From positions 1-64,000 of the forward strand of contig DATLYE010000033.1 in the NCBI GenBank assembly GCA_035575135.1: a stretch of DNA of 64,000 nt. The letters run 5' to 3'. Positions 1 to 9,700 of the stretch are shown one piece after another (position 1 is the stretch's first letter; every line of letters starts with the position of its first letter). Under the pieces are notes generated by a model. That model did not search any database and was not told the DNA's origin. It saw only the letters and a list, made by a program, of their open reading frames with translations. The translations under genes were made by a program, and so were the position numbers. The stretch is from JANWXD01 sp035575135 (lineage in GTDB: Bacteria > Acidobacteriota > Terriglobia > Bryobacterales > Bryobacteraceae).

Positions 1-294
1 GGCCGGGGTTCGACGCTGGGCGTCACGACACTCGAGTTCGAACCCGGCTGCGTGGCGGACCTGCGGCGCGCGCTGGAGCAAGTCGCGCCGGCCACCAGCG
101 ACTACGCACACAATGCGCGCTGGGGAGACGACAACGGATACGCGCATCTGCGGAGCGCGCTCGTGGGAACAGCCAAGAGTTTCCCCGTCATCGAAGGCAA
201 GCTGGGTACAGGTACCTGGCAGCAGATCGTACTGTGCGATTTTGACAATCGCGGCCGCGAGCGCGAAGTGACCGTGACAGTGGTGGGGGAGTAG
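1..294 (+). CDS. yjbQ: YjbQ/UPF0047 family protein, C-terminal part
   Basis: The frame is open from the first base and ends at TAG 292-294, so only about the last 97 residues of a normally 130-140 residue protein are in the window. The visible part carries the family signature: DYAHNARWGDDNG followed by HLRSAL, then GTWQQIVLCDFDNRGR and a terminal VVGE. YjbQ proteins are small trimeric cytoplasmic enzymes; some have weak thiamine-phosphate synthase activity, but the physiological role is unsettled. The usual NGHAHLR reads NGYAHLR here, so one conserved His is replaced by Tyr. The upstream neighbour is outside the window. Confidence 0.88.
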   Translation, partial: GRGSTLGVTTLEFEPGCVADLRRALEQVAPATSDYAHNARWGDDNGYAHLRSALVGTAKSFPVIEGKLGTGTWQQIVLCDFDNRGREREVTVTVVGE

Positions 295-467
295 CCGCGC
301 GAGCGGCGAGACCGGACCGTCCAGCGAAGCGCCGGGGCGCCAGCATCGCCGCAAGCATACGGCCTCCCTGAGGTGATCCCCTGAGCACGCGCACGGCAAG
401 TGGGGCCGGGGGACCCCCCTCAGAGTCTAAAGGTTCCGCGGGGACACCCGATCTTTGCAACAGGAGA

Positions 468-1556
468 ATGAGCGTGTCCGGACAGCCTCCGGAGGTTGTG
501 GGCAAAGACCTTCCGTCCTTGTCCAAGATTCCGGCCTTTCCGCCCATTGTTCTGCGGGTGCTGGACTTGGCCTCGAACGAGGAAGTGGACGTCCGGCAGC
601 TGGTCGAATTGATTACGGCGGATACGGCCCTGTCGGCGCAGCTTCTGCGGCTGGCCAACTCCCCGTTGTTCGGAATGACGGCACGAATTGACAGCGTGCA
701 GCACGCGCTGGTCGTGCTGGGCTTGCGCCGGGTGCACAATCTGGCCATGACCGCGGCCACCAGTCACTATCTCCGCTCTGCGCTTCGGATCAAAGAGTTG
801 CACCGCTGCTGGCTGCACAGTCTGGCCTGTGCCTTGCTCAACGCGGAGCTGGCGCGCCTGGTGTCCCAGCCGGAAGATACGGCCTACACGGCCGGCCTGC
901 TGCACGACATCGGGAGGCTGGGCTTGCTCGTAGCCCACCCGGAGAAGTACGTGGAATTGCTGCAGCAGCTGGACGGCGGCGGGGACGCCCTGGAACTGGA
1001 GAGGCAGGCATTCGGCCTCGACCACTGCGAAGCCGGAGAGATTCTCGCCCAGCGCTGGGGCCTTCCGGTGGAGATCCAACAGGCGGCACGCCGGCACCAC
1101 GAAGCGCCCAATGAAGGCGCCGGGTCTGATCTGCTGTTGTGGGTTTCCTGCCAGATGGCAGACACGTTGGGCTTCTGGGCTGTCCCCAATCCGAACGCCT
1201 TGCCGCTCGAACGGCTTCGCGAGCTGTTGCCCCTCGCCGCGCGCGAGCGTTTCTCCCTCGATCCTGCTTACTGGAAGCAGTTGATTGCCAGCCGCCTGCA
1301 TGTGTTCGACGGCGTTCTGAATGACGCCGTCACCGCGTCGGAGAGCTGCCCGGTTGTGGACAGCGAGCCTCCCTCACAGCGTGGCCATGACCTTCCCGCA
1401 CCTGCTCCGGAACCCGCTGCTGCGCCGGTGGGCTCCCAGGCGAGTACCCCGGAGCGCCGTGTCTCCACATTGAGTGCCGACATCGTGATCGTGGCCATCA
1501 CGAGCCTGGTCTTCACGGGCGTCTTCTTCCTGATGCTGTATTTGATGAACCGCTGA
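468..1556 (+). CDS. HDOD domain protein with C-terminal membrane anchor
   Basis: A 362-residue protein. Residues about 18-215 form an HDOD domain, a helical non-catalytic relative of HD hydrolases: it opens with IPAFPPIVLRVLDLA and has an HD-like GLLHDIGRLGLL near residue 145. HDOD proteins usually act as signalling adaptors in c-di-GMP, motility or stress circuits. After a Pro/Ala-rich linker the protein ends in one hydrophobic helix (VIVAITSLVFTGVFFLMLYL), so it is probably tail-anchored. AGGAG at 462-466 is only 1 nt from ATG 468 but 7 nt from the in-frame GTG 474, which may be the true start. It stands alone between a YjbQ gene and a glycan cluster. Confidence 0.85.
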   Translation: MSVSGQPPEVVGKDLPSLSKIPAFPPIVLRVLDLASNEEVDVRQLVELITADTALSAQLLRLANSPLFGMTARIDSVQHALVVLGLRRVHNLAMTAATSHYLRSALRIKELHRCWLHSLACALLNAELARLVSQPEDTAYTAGLLHDIGRLGLLVAHPEKYVELLQQLDGGGDALELERQAFGLDHCEAGEILAQRWGLPVEIQQAARRHHEAPNEGAGSDLLLWVSCQMADTLGFWAVPNPNALPLERLRELLPLAARERFSLDPAYWKQLIASRLHVFDGVLNDAVTASESCPVVDSEPPSQRGHDLPAPAPEPAAAPVGSQASTPERRVSTLSADIVIVAITSLVFTGVFFLMLYLMNR

Positions 1557-1671
1557 GTACCGCCGTCAAGACACGCATCCGCCCGCCACTCGCCTCGACG
1601 CTGTAAGTCATCCAGACTCGAGCGACAGGCTCCGAGCGCTGTCCTCACACCGGCACCCACAGAGTCCGGAC

Positions 1672-2718
1672 TTGCGTACCCCGGGGCCGAAATTTGACAA
1701 TCGAGACTTGTCCGGTCCCCAAGTCACCGTGGTCGTGCCGACGCTGGCGGCGGACGCGGCTCTTGAGGAGTGCCTGAAGTCGCTGGCCTCGCAGACCTAC
1801 CGGGATTTCGAGGTGGTGGTGGTGGACAACAGCGGGGAGGGGCGAAGCCGCGCGGCGGCAGCCGCAGCCGGAGTCCGCCTCATCGCGAATCGTTCGAACG
1901 AAGGATTCGGTGCGGCGGTCAACCGCGGGTGGAGCACTTCCGGGGCTCCGCTCGTCGCCGTGCTCAACGATGACACCGTGGCCCATCCGGACTGGCTCGG
2001 CCGGCTGGTCGAGGCCATCGAACGGCGTCCCGATGCAGGGATGTGCGCGCCCCAGATCCGGCTGGCCCGCACGGACCTTCTGGATTCGGCGGGAATGCTG
2101 GTGGCGGCGGATGGCAGCAGCAAGCAGCGCGGGCACGGGCGGCCGGCCCGGGAATTCGACCGCGAAGAAGAGGTGCTCTGTCCCAGTGCCTGCGCCGCGC
2201 TGTACCGGAGAGCCATGATCGAACAGATCGGGGGCTTCGACGAAGACTTTTTCCTGTATTCGGAAGACACGGACCTGGGGTTGCGTGCACGCTGGGCGGG
2301 CTGGAAGTGCCTCTATGTTCCACAGGCAATTGTGGAACACCGCTACTCGCACACGTCGGGAAGGGCTTCGCCGCTCAAAGCGTACCTGGTGGAGCGCAAC
2401 CGCCTGTATGTGGTCGCCAAGAATTTTCCGCCCCGCCTTTTGCTGCGTGCACTGGCGGCGGCGCCCGTCCGATACGGCTGGCACGTGGTTTCCCTCCTGC
2501 GAGGTCAGGGAGCGGCGGCCGCGTACCGCGCCGAGGGGCATGCAGCCTGGCGTCTGGTGTGGTTCGTGCTGCGCGCGCATGCGTGTGCCGCACTGCGCGC
2601 ACCCTCCCTCTGGCGCAAGCGCTGCGCCGTCCGGCGGGCAGCACGAATCCCGGCTCGCGAGTTCGCGCAACTTCTGGCGAACCACGCGATCAGCCTGCGT
2701 GAGGTGGCGGCGCTATGA
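1672..2718 (+). CDS. GT2 family glycosyltransferase (rhamnosyltransferase-like)
   Basis: A 348-residue family 2 glycosyltransferase. The GT-A fold begins near residue 18 (VTVVVPTLAADAALEECLKSL). LNDDT supplies the DXD-type metal/nucleotide site, and GGFDEDFFLYSEDTDLGLRA is the conserved acceptor/base region of rhamnosyl- and galactosyl-type GT2 enzymes. It has no clear membrane helices, so it is probably cytoplasmic or peripheral. The start is uncertain: TTG 1672 is the first start in frame, and GTG 1729 sits right at the fold. Its stop overlaps the next gene by 4 nt (ATGA), so the two are translationally coupled. Sugar donor and acceptor cannot be told from sequence. Confidence 0.87.
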   Translation: MRTPGPKFDNRDLSGPQVTVVVPTLAADAALEECLKSLASQTYRDFEVVVVDNSGEGRSRAAAAAAGVRLIANRSNEGFGAAVNRGWSTSGAPLVAVLNDDTVAHPDWLGRLVEAIERRPDAGMCAPQIRLARTDLLDSAGMLVAADGSSKQRGHGRPAREFDREEEVLCPSACAALYRRAMIEQIGGFDEDFFLYSEDTDLGLRARWAGWKCLYVPQAIVEHRYSHTSGRASPLKAYLVERNRLYVVAKNFPPRLLLRALAAAPVRYGWHVVSLLRGQGAAAAYRAEGHAAWRLVWFVLRAHACAALRAPSLWRKRCAVRRAARIPAREFAQLLANHAISLREVAAL

Positions 2719-3443
2719 ACCCGACGCCTCAAGATTCTCTGTTGATCATTGTGCCGGCCTTCAACGAGGAGGCGGCCATCGGTCAGGTTGTCCGCGAGAT
2801 TCGCGAGACGGCGCCCGGGGTGCCTGTGGTCGTCATTGACGATTGCTCGACGGACGGAACTCCCCGGATCGCCCGCCAGGCCGGTGCGGCCGTGCTGTCG
2901 CTGCCGCATCATCTGGGGCTGGGAGGCGCCGTCCAGGCCGGCTACAAACTGGCTTATGAGCTCGGCTACCAATACGTGATTCGCGTGGATGGCGACGGCC
3001 AGCACGATCCGCGGGACATTCCGCGGCTCTATGAGACCCTGCGGAGCTCCGGGCGGCAGATGGTCATCGGATCGCGATATCTGGACGGCGACGCGCACCG
3101 CACCAGTCTGGTGCGCCTGCTGGGTACACGGTTTTTCCGGCTGGTGCTGCGTCCGATTCTGGGCAAGAGCGTGAGAGATCCCACTTCGGGATTCGTGGGG
3201 GTCAACCGGGCCGCGCTCGAGGTGTTCAGCAGAAGTTTTCCGCTGGAGTATCCAGAGATCGAGGCCCTGGTGGTGCTCCAGCGGCGCCGCTTCGATTTTG
3301 TCGAGGTCCCCTGCCGGATGCGGCCGAGGTTGGGCGGAAGAAGCACCATCACGGCCGTAAAGTCGCTTTACTATATCGTGCACGTGCTGCTCGGCGTTTT
3401 CGTCAATATCCTCAAACTGGAGCGCCGGCTGTGGAAGAGATAG
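2715..3443 (+). CDS. GT2, polyprenyl-phosphate mannose synthase-like (DPM1-like)
   Basis: A 242-residue GT2 enzyme resembling dolichol-phosphate mannose synthases. Visible motifs are LLIIVPAFNEEAAIGQV, VVIDDCSTDGT, VIRVDGDGQHDPRDIP (catalytic DXD) and MVIGSRY, followed by RDPTSGFVGVNR. Known members transfer a sugar from a nucleotide donor to polyprenyl phosphate on the inner membrane face. A hydrophobic stretch near the C-terminus (YYIVHVLLGVFVNILKL) could sit in the membrane. A DUF2304 gene follows after 2 nt, the usual partner of this GT2 subtype, and a TMTC-like GT-C gene comes next. The identity of the sugar (mannose or another hexose) is inference. Confidence 0.87.
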   Translation: MNPTPQDSLLIIVPAFNEEAAIGQVVREIRETAPGVPVVVIDDCSTDGTPRIARQAGAAVLSLPHHLGLGGAVQAGYKLAYELGYQYVIRVDGDGQHDPRDIPRLYETLRSSGRQMVIGSRYLDGDAHRTSLVRLLGTRFFRLVLRPILGKSVRDPTSGFVGVNRAALEVFSRSFPLEYPEIEALVVLQRRRFDFVEVPCRMRPRLGGRSTITAVKSLYYIVHVLLGVFVNILKLERRLWKR

Positions 3444-3445
3444 CC

Positions 3446-3814
3446 ATGGATCGGTTGATGAATTTCATGACGGGATTCAGCCTGCTGCTGATCCTGCTGG
3501 TGTTGCGCTCGGTCCGCCGCGCCCACATCCGGGTCGAATATTCGGTGAGCTGGCTGGGTGCGGCGTTTGCCCTGCTGGCCCTTTCCCGCTCGCGCTGGGC
3601 GTTGGATCAGATCGCGGCCTTCACCGGCATCGCAGATCCGCCGCTGGCGTTGATCTTCGTGGTCGGGTGCCTGTTCCTGATCGTGTTTTACCGCTTTTCC
3701 GTGGTGATTTCGGATCTGAAGGACGCCAACATCGCCCTGGCGCAACGCGTGGCGATCCTGGAATACCACCTCCATGGCGGCCATGAAACCCGGCAAGGCC
3801 AAGCTGCCGGCTAA
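3446..3814 (+). CDS. DUF2304 small membrane protein
   Basis: A 122-residue membrane protein with three hydrophobic segments (about residues 5-20, 32-50 and 62-82), followed by an amphipathic helix with heptad-like spacing (VVISDLKDANIALAQRVAIL). This matches the DUF2304 family, which is nearly always encoded beside DPM1-like GT2 enzymes and is thought to anchor or assist them. ATG 3446 is preceded by GGAAGAG; an in-frame GTG at 3431 would overlap the GT2 gene. Its end overlaps the following gene by 41 nt, which is unusually long and suggests strong coupling. Confidence 0.8.
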   Translation: MDRLMNFMTGFSLLLILLVLRSVRRAHIRVEYSVSWLGAAFALLALSRSRWALDQIAAFTGIADPPLALIFVVGCLFLIVFYRFSVVISDLKDANIALAQRVAILEYHLHGGHETRQGQAAG

Positions 3815-5498
3815 ACCGGCGGCGCAAACATTCGCCCTCCGGGCCTGGCACGTCGCGGCCGGTACGGCGCTGGCAGTGGTGGTGGCGCTTCAGGCGTACG
3901 GTCCGGCCCTGAACGGTCCGTTTGTCTTCGACGACCAGTACCTGCCCTTTTACTCATACGACTTCGCCGAAAAACCGCTGCGCACCGTCATTTCCGGCGT
4001 GCGCCCGTTGCTGATGTTGAGCTTCTGGGTCAACTACCGGATGTCGCGGCTGGAGCCGTACACCTACCATCTGTTCAACCTGCTGTTTCACGCGGCGTGT
4101 GCGGTGCTGGTGTTCTTCATCGCGCGCAAGGTCCTGGCGATGGCGCAACCGACGGACCAGGGACGGCGCGAACTTCTCGCCGCGTTCGCCGCCGGCGTGT
4201 TCCTGCTGCACCCGGTGCAGACCGAATCCGTGGCCTACGTCGCCAGCCGGTCGGAGACCTTGAGTGTGCTGTTTTTCCTGGGCGCTTTTGCGCTCTTCCT
4301 GTATCGCCGCGAGCCGGCGATTTCCTGGCCGGCGGCGCTCAGCATCACGCTGCTTTACGGCGCCGCGGCTTCGACCAAAGAGCACACTGTGGTTTTACCA
4401 GCGCTGATGGTGGCGACCGACTGGCTCTGGGGCGGCCGGCGGGCCATCGCCAGGAACTGGCGCCTGTATTCGCTGCTGGCGCTTCTCGGGGCGGCCGGTC
4501 TTTGGTTCGTCTGGAAAGTGCTCGCCTCCGCCCAGACGGCGGGATTCGGCATGCGAGACTTGCCCTGGCACCACTATTTCTTCACCCAATGGCGGGCTCT
4601 GTGGGTGTACGTGCGGTTGTTCGTGTTGCCGGCGGGCCAGAACGTGGACTGGGCCTATCCCATCTCCCGGACCCCCTTCGAGCACGGCGCCCTCTTCGGA
4701 TTAGCCGGCCTTGTGGCCGCCGCCGGTGCGGCCTTCTATTTCCGCCGCCGCTATCCGCTTGCCTGGTACGGAACGATCGTCGCTTTGATTTTGTTCGCGC
4801 CCACGTCGTCGGTGGTGCCGATTCGTGACGCCGTGGCGGAGCGAAGGCTTTATCTGCCCTTCATCGGCTTGCTGTTTGTTGTGCTGGAATTCGCTCGCCG
4901 GACCAAGGCAAGCCGCGGCGTTGCTGCCGCCGTCATGGGCGGCCTGCTGCTTGCGCTTGCGATCGCCACGCACCAGCGCGCCCGCGTGTGGAGCAGCGAG
5001 GTGGCTCTTTGGGAGGACTCCGTGGCCAAGTCCCCGTCCAACGCGCGCGCACATTTTCATCTGGCGGTGGCCTACTACGTCGAAAGACGCTGTCAGGACG
5101 CGCTGCGTCACTTCGCCGAAGCCGCCCGCCTGGGCAAACCGGACGCGAGCCTTCTGGCCGACTGGGGATTGGCGGAGGACTGTGCCGGAAACCCCCAGGC
5201 GGCGCTCGCAAAGCTCGAGCAGGCCGCCCGGCTGGAGCCTACCGCCCACATCTATACACAGATCGGGATGATCCACGGCAAACTCGGCCGGCGCGAAGAA
5301 GCCTTGCGCGCCCTCGAACAGGCGGAGAAGCTCGATCCCCGCTACGACATGACTTACTTCTACCGGGGCCATGTCTACGCAGTCGCCGGCGAGTTGGAGA
5401 AGGCGGCGCAGGAGTACCGGAAGGCTGTCGAGCTGAACCCGCACAACGAGGCGGCACGCGCAGCTCTGCTCCGCCTTGGCCCACTCGCGCCGCGGTAG
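3774..5498 (+). CDS. TMTC-like GT-C membrane protein with C-terminal TPR repeats
   Basis: A 574-residue protein. The first ~400 residues hold many membrane helices; an early luminal-type acidic pair lies in NGPFVFDDQYLPF and the stretch LHPVQTESVAYVASRSETLS follows, both typical of the TMTC family. Residues about 420-570 are TPR repeats (ARAHFHLAVAYY, THIYTQIGMIHGKLGRREEA, DMTYFYRGHVYAVAGELEKA). In animals TMTC proteins are O-mannosyltransferases that use dolichol-phosphate mannose; bacterial homologues are largely uncharacterised. Its position just after a DPM1-like enzyme and DUF2304 fits a polyprenyl-P-sugar-dependent transferase. An alternative start is ATG 3783. Confidence 0.8.
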   Translation: MAAMKPGKAKLPAKPAAQTFALRAWHVAAGTALAVVVALQAYGPALNGPFVFDDQYLPFYSYDFAEKPLRTVISGVRPLLMLSFWVNYRMSRLEPYTYHLFNLLFHAACAVLVFFIARKVLAMAQPTDQGRRELLAAFAAGVFLLHPVQTESVAYVASRSETLSVLFFLGAFALFLYRREPAISWPAALSITLLYGAAASTKEHTVVLPALMVATDWLWGGRRAIARNWRLYSLLALLGAAGLWFVWKVLASAQTAGFGMRDLPWHHYFFTQWRALWVYVRLFVLPAGQNVDWAYPISRTPFEHGALFGLAGLVAAAGAAFYFRRRYPLAWYGTIVALILFAPTSSVVPIRDAVAERRLYLPFIGLLFVVLEFARRTKASRGVAAAVMGGLLLALAIATHQRARVWSSEVALWEDSVAKSPSNARAHFHLAVAYYVERRCQDALRHFAEAARLGKPDASLLADWGLAEDCAGNPQAALAKLEQAARLEPTAHIYTQIGMIHGKLGRREEALRALEQAEKLDPRYDMTYFYRGHVYAVAGELEKAAQEYRKAVELNPHNEAARAALLRLGPLAPR

Positions 5499-5501
5499 GG
5501 T

Positions 5502-6638
5502 ATGGCGCCGCTGCGCATCGGGGTCAACGCGCTCTATCTCATTCCGGGCGGTGTCGGCGGGACGGAGATCTATTTGCGGAACCTGCTGGCGGCGCTCGGC
5601 CGCACGGACCGGGAAAATGAATACTTCGTATTTGTCAATCGGGAGACCGGCGACGATCTGGCACCGCCGCAGGCGAATTTCCATATCCTCAGGCAGCCGG
5701 TGCGGGCGCGGTTCCGGCCGGCGCGGATCTTGTGGGAGCAGGTCGCACTGCCCTGGCAGGTACGCCGGCGCCGCCTGGACGTGCTATTCAATCCCGGATT
5801 CACTGCCCCGGTGCTGGCCCCCTCCCCGCAGGTGACCGTATTTCATGATCTGCAGCACAAGCGACACCCCGAGTACTTCCGCTGGTTCGACCTGCCCTTC
5901 TGGAGGCTGCTGCTCTGGGCGGCGGCACGGCGGTCCACTGCACTCGTAGCGGTGTCCGCCGCCACGGCCGCCGATTTGGCGCATTACTACCAAACGCCGC
6001 AGAAAAAAATCCATGTGATCCCGCACGGAGTGGAGGAGCGGTTTCTCGCGATCGGCGCCGAGCGCCGGAGCTCGCCACCCGAGCCGCTGGTGCTGGCCGT
6101 TTCGACGCTGCATCCCCACAAGAACCTGGACCGTCTGGTGCGCGTCTTTGCCCGCTTCCGGGCGCGGCGTCCGGAGTACCGCTTGGTGCTTGCCGGCCTT
6201 CGCGGTTTCCACGCAAACGAAGTCGAACGGGCCGCCGGCGCGGCAGGACTGACTGGTTGCGTTCGCCTCGCCGGATGGATCCCCAGAGAGGAGCTGTACG
6301 AGTTGTACCGGCGGGCCGCCGCCTGCATCTATCCCTCCCTGTTTGAAGGCTTCGGGTTGCCGGTGCTGGAGGCCCTTGCCGCTGGCATCCCGACGGCCTG
6401 TTCCGATATCGAACCCCTGCGGTGGCTGGCGGGAGGCGCCGCGCTGCTGTTTGACCCTCGCGACGAGGAGGCCATGCTGGCGGCTCTCGAGCGTGTCGTA
6501 TCGGATGAGGCTCTGCGCGCACGCCTGGCAGCCGCCGGACCAGAGCGCGCCCGGATGTTCTCCTGGCAGGCGGCGGCGGAAGCCACACTTGCGGCGCTCA
6601 CTGCGGCGAGCCGGTCGGGCTCCAGACCGAGCCGTTAA
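5502..6638 (+). CDS. GT4 family glycosyltransferase
   Basis: A 378-residue GT-B glycosyltransferase, closest in style to mannosyl/glucosyl group 1 enzymes. The N-terminal Rossmann half starts IGVNALYLIPGGVGGTEIYL; the C-terminal half has VLAVSTLHPHKNLDRLVRVF, the acceptor loop RLAGWIPREELYELYRRA and the diagnostic SLFEGFGLPVLEALAAG with its E-x7-E pair. It starts 3 nt after the TMTC-like gene and closes the glycan cluster. No membrane segments are seen, so it probably acts on the cytoplasmic face on a lipid-linked acceptor. Confidence 0.9.
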   Translation: MAPLRIGVNALYLIPGGVGGTEIYLRNLLAALGRTDRENEYFVFVNRETGDDLAPPQANFHILRQPVRARFRPARILWEQVALPWQVRRRRLDVLFNPGFTAPVLAPSPQVTVFHDLQHKRHPEYFRWFDLPFWRLLLWAAARRSTALVAVSAATAADLAHYYQTPQKKIHVIPHGVEERFLAIGAERRSSPPEPLVLAVSTLHPHKNLDRLVRVFARFRARRPEYRLVLAGLRGFHANEVERAAGAAGLTGCVRLAGWIPREELYELYRRAAACIYPSLFEGFGLPVLEALAAGIPTACSDIEPLRWLAGGAALLFDPRDEEAMLAALERVVSDEALRARLAAAGPERARMFSWQAAAEATLAALTAASRSGSRPSR

Positions 6639-6651
6639 TCTGTTTACAGTA

Positions 6652-6680
6652 TTGACACCTCCAGGGTTGCAGCCTAGTAT
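6652..6680 (+). promoter_or_regulatory. sigma-70-type promoter of the first TonB-dependent receptor
   Basis: A perfect -35 box TTGACA (6652-6657) is separated by exactly 17 bp from TAGTAT (6675-6680). It lies just after the GT4 stop at 6638 and gives a leader of about 70-75 nt before ATG 6760. Confidence 0.75.
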
Positions 6681-6720
6681 GCGGCTGAGAGGTTAGTATC
6701 GGTCCCGAAACTCCGAATTT

Positions 6721-6741
6721 GGCAGCGTATCCTCGGCTGCC
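6721..6741 (+). promoter_or_regulatory. small hairpin in receptor leader
   Basis: GGCAGC (6721-6726) and GCTGCC (6736-6741) form a 6-bp stem with a 9-nt loop. It ends just before the purine-rich GGGAGAGAAGAGG ribosome-binding region of the receptor gene. It could protect the 5' end or tune translation; no function is proven. Confidence 0.35.
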
Positions 6742-6759
6742 GGGAGAGAAGAGGTTTTT

Positions 6760-9700
6760 ATGAAAGCTCGATTGCTACTTCTTGTATGTCTGCTTCTGCC
6801 GGCCCTGGCGGCCGCGCAGACCATCTCCAGCTCTGTGAAAGCGGTGATCACGGACCCGACGGGGGCGGCCGTCCCCGGAGCGGCATGCACACTCACCAAT
6901 CAGGCCACCGGGGCGGCGATCAGCGCCACTTCGGGCCCCGACGGATCGGTGGTGTTTCCCAACGTGCTGACCGGTACGTATACGCTCACCGTCAAGGCGG
7001 CCGGCTTCAAGGTCCTGGAAACGCGCAACATCATCGTGACCGCCAGCGAGATCCGCACGCTCGGAACGCTCACGCTCGAAGTGGGTGAAGTTCGCGAAAG
7101 CGTGAGCGTAACGGCTGAGGCGGCGGCGATTCAGCTTGCCAGCGCCGAGAAATCCGGTATCATCACCGAGCAGCAGATTCAGAACATCGCGATCAAGGGC
7201 CGTGACTTTTTCGGGTTCCTCCTCACCGTGCCGGGAGTGGTGGATAACTTCTCCCAGCGCCGGGAAACGTTGTCGCCGGACTCGATCCGCGGCACCTTCA
7301 TCAATGGCAACCGCGAAAACCAGAAGAACCTGACGATTGACGGCATCACAGATCTCGACACGGGCTCCAACTCCACAGTGCACTTCCAGCCCAATATGGA
7401 CGCGATCGCGGAGATCAAGATTATGACCTCCAATTATCAGGCGGAATTCGGCAGAAACGGCGGCGGGGTGATCACGGTCATCACCAAGTCCGGCACCCGA
7501 GACTTTCACGGTACGGCTTACAACTTTTACCGGCATGAGAGCCTGAACGCCAACAACTTCTTCAACAATCGTACGGGAACACCGAAGTCGCCTTACCGTT
7601 ATCGCATCAGCGGCTACTCGATCGGGGGCCCGGTCTTTATCCCGAAAACGTTCAACACGGACCGCGACAAGCTGTTTTTCTTCTTTTCGCAAGAGTACGT
7701 GGGCATGCGGCGGGACTACGGCACTCGCTTCGTGAACATGCCTACGGAGCTCGAGCGTCGCGGGGATTTCTCCCAGAGCTTCGACGTCAACGGCGCGTTG
7801 ATCACCGTACGGGACCCCCTCACGGGTCAGCCTTTCCCCGGCAATGTCATTCCGCAGAGCCGGATCAACAAGCTGGGACAGGCGATCCTGAATTTCTACC
7901 CGATGCCCAACTATACGGATCCGGATCCGAACAACCGTTACCGCTGGAACCACCGTTCCGCTTACAGCGGCGCCTACCCGAAGCGCCAGGACGTGATCCG
8001 GATTGATGCCAATCCGGCCTCCTCCTTGAGGGTTTACTGGCGCTTTATCAAGGACAAGGACGAGCAAGACACCCCGTACGGCCTGTGGGTCAACGGAGGC
8101 ATGAACTTTCTGCTGACTCCCGTGCGCTTCGGGCAGCCTGGAAAGGGCCACGTGGCGCACGTCACCTACACCGCCTCGCCTACGCTGGTTACGGAGTTCA
8201 TCTTCGGCAAGAGCCGTAACAATCTGTACTTCGACCCGCTGGAGACGGACAAAGTGGACCGGGCCAAGATGGGGAACCCGCCCCAGTGGTTTGCGGACTC
8301 GCAGTCGGGCATGACCAAGTACCTGCCGGCCCGCGCCGCCAGCTACATTCCCAACGTGCAGTTCGGCGGCCAGCCGGCCAATGCTCCGAACTCGGGCCTG
8401 GGGAACGTCCCGTATCAGAACTGGAACGATATTTACAGCTTCGTCGCCAACGTAAGCAAGGTGAAAGGCTCGCACCAGCTCAAGGCGGGCATCTATCTCG
8501 AGCGCACCGGCAAGTTTCAGGTCGGAGGCGGCAACTACCGCGGAGCCTTCAACTTCTCCCGTGACACCAACAACCCGTTCGATTCCAACCACAGCTTCGC
8601 CAACGCGCTGCTCGGGAATTTCCAGTCCTATTCCGAGGCCACGGCTCGCGTGGACGGCGACTGGTGGTTCTGGAATTTCGAGTGGTACGTGCAAGACAAC
8701 TGGCGCGTGAACAAGCGGCTGACGCTCGATGTCGGTATGAGGTTCTACCATCTGCCCCCGATGGAGGATCTGAATCGCACGATCAGCACGTTTGATCCGA
8801 GCTATTACAGCCGCGCCAAGGCTCCCGCGCTCTACGTTCCCGCGCGCGATCCCTCCGGCCGGCGAGTCGCCATGGACCCGCTGACCGGCAACTTCGCTCC
8901 CGTGCCGCTCATCGGGCAATTCGTGCCGGGTTCAGGGGAGCCTGCCAACGGCATGAAAGTGGGCGGCAGGGACGGGTATCCTCCGGGCCTGTACACCACC
9001 TCTTGGCTGGCGTTCGGGCCCCGTTTCGGGTTCGCCTACGATCTGTTCGGCAACGGCCGCACGGCGCTGCGGGGCGGCTTTGGCATGTTCAAAGACCGGC
9101 CCCAGGGCAACCCGACCTTCTACGCGAACGGCAACCCGCCGATCGCGTACACTCCGACGCTGTACTACGGCAACCTGGACACCTATGCGCAGGGCGGCGG
9201 CGCCATCGGGCCGTCCAACCTGCTGACGCTGCTCGGAAACAACAAGCACGCCACCACGATGAACTACAGCTTCGGCATCCAGCACCAGATCTGGGAGACG
9301 ACCATTGACGTTTCCTACGTGGGCGGCTTGTCACGCCACCTGATCGTGCGGCGCAATCTGAATCCGATTCCGATGTTCGCCCGCTTCGATCCCAGAAATG
9401 AGGATCCGACGCAGCCGGGACGTCCCCTGCCCGATAACTTCCTGCGGCCCTATTACGGTTTCGGGGACATCAACCTCCAGGAGTTCAGCGGCACCTCCAA
9501 CTACAACTCGCTTCAGGTCTCGGTGAACCGGCGTTTCACGCGAGGACTCCAGTTCGGGCTGGCGTACACACGCTCGAAGACGCTCGGTGTGGCCAACGAT
9601 GACTACACGGGCGTGAGTCCGTACTTCTCTCCGCGAAAGCGCAACTACGGGCCGCTGGCCTTCGACCGGCCGAACGTGTTCGTGTTCAACTACATCTACG

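Noticed and set aside
295..467. Leader of the HDOD gene considered as a c-di-GMP riboswitch
   Set aside because: Some GC-rich pairing exists, but the conserved GEMM tetraloop and receptor sequences are not found.
6661..6759. CTGAGAG in the receptor leader considered as a TPP riboswitch
   Set aside because: Only a short match to the TPP core is present; the second conserved block and the paired stems are missing.
6775..8919. 714-codon frame on the minus strand inside the first receptor
   Set aside because: It has low-complexity Arg/Val/Gly composition, no motif and no start signal, and lies wholly under a well-supported receptor gene.
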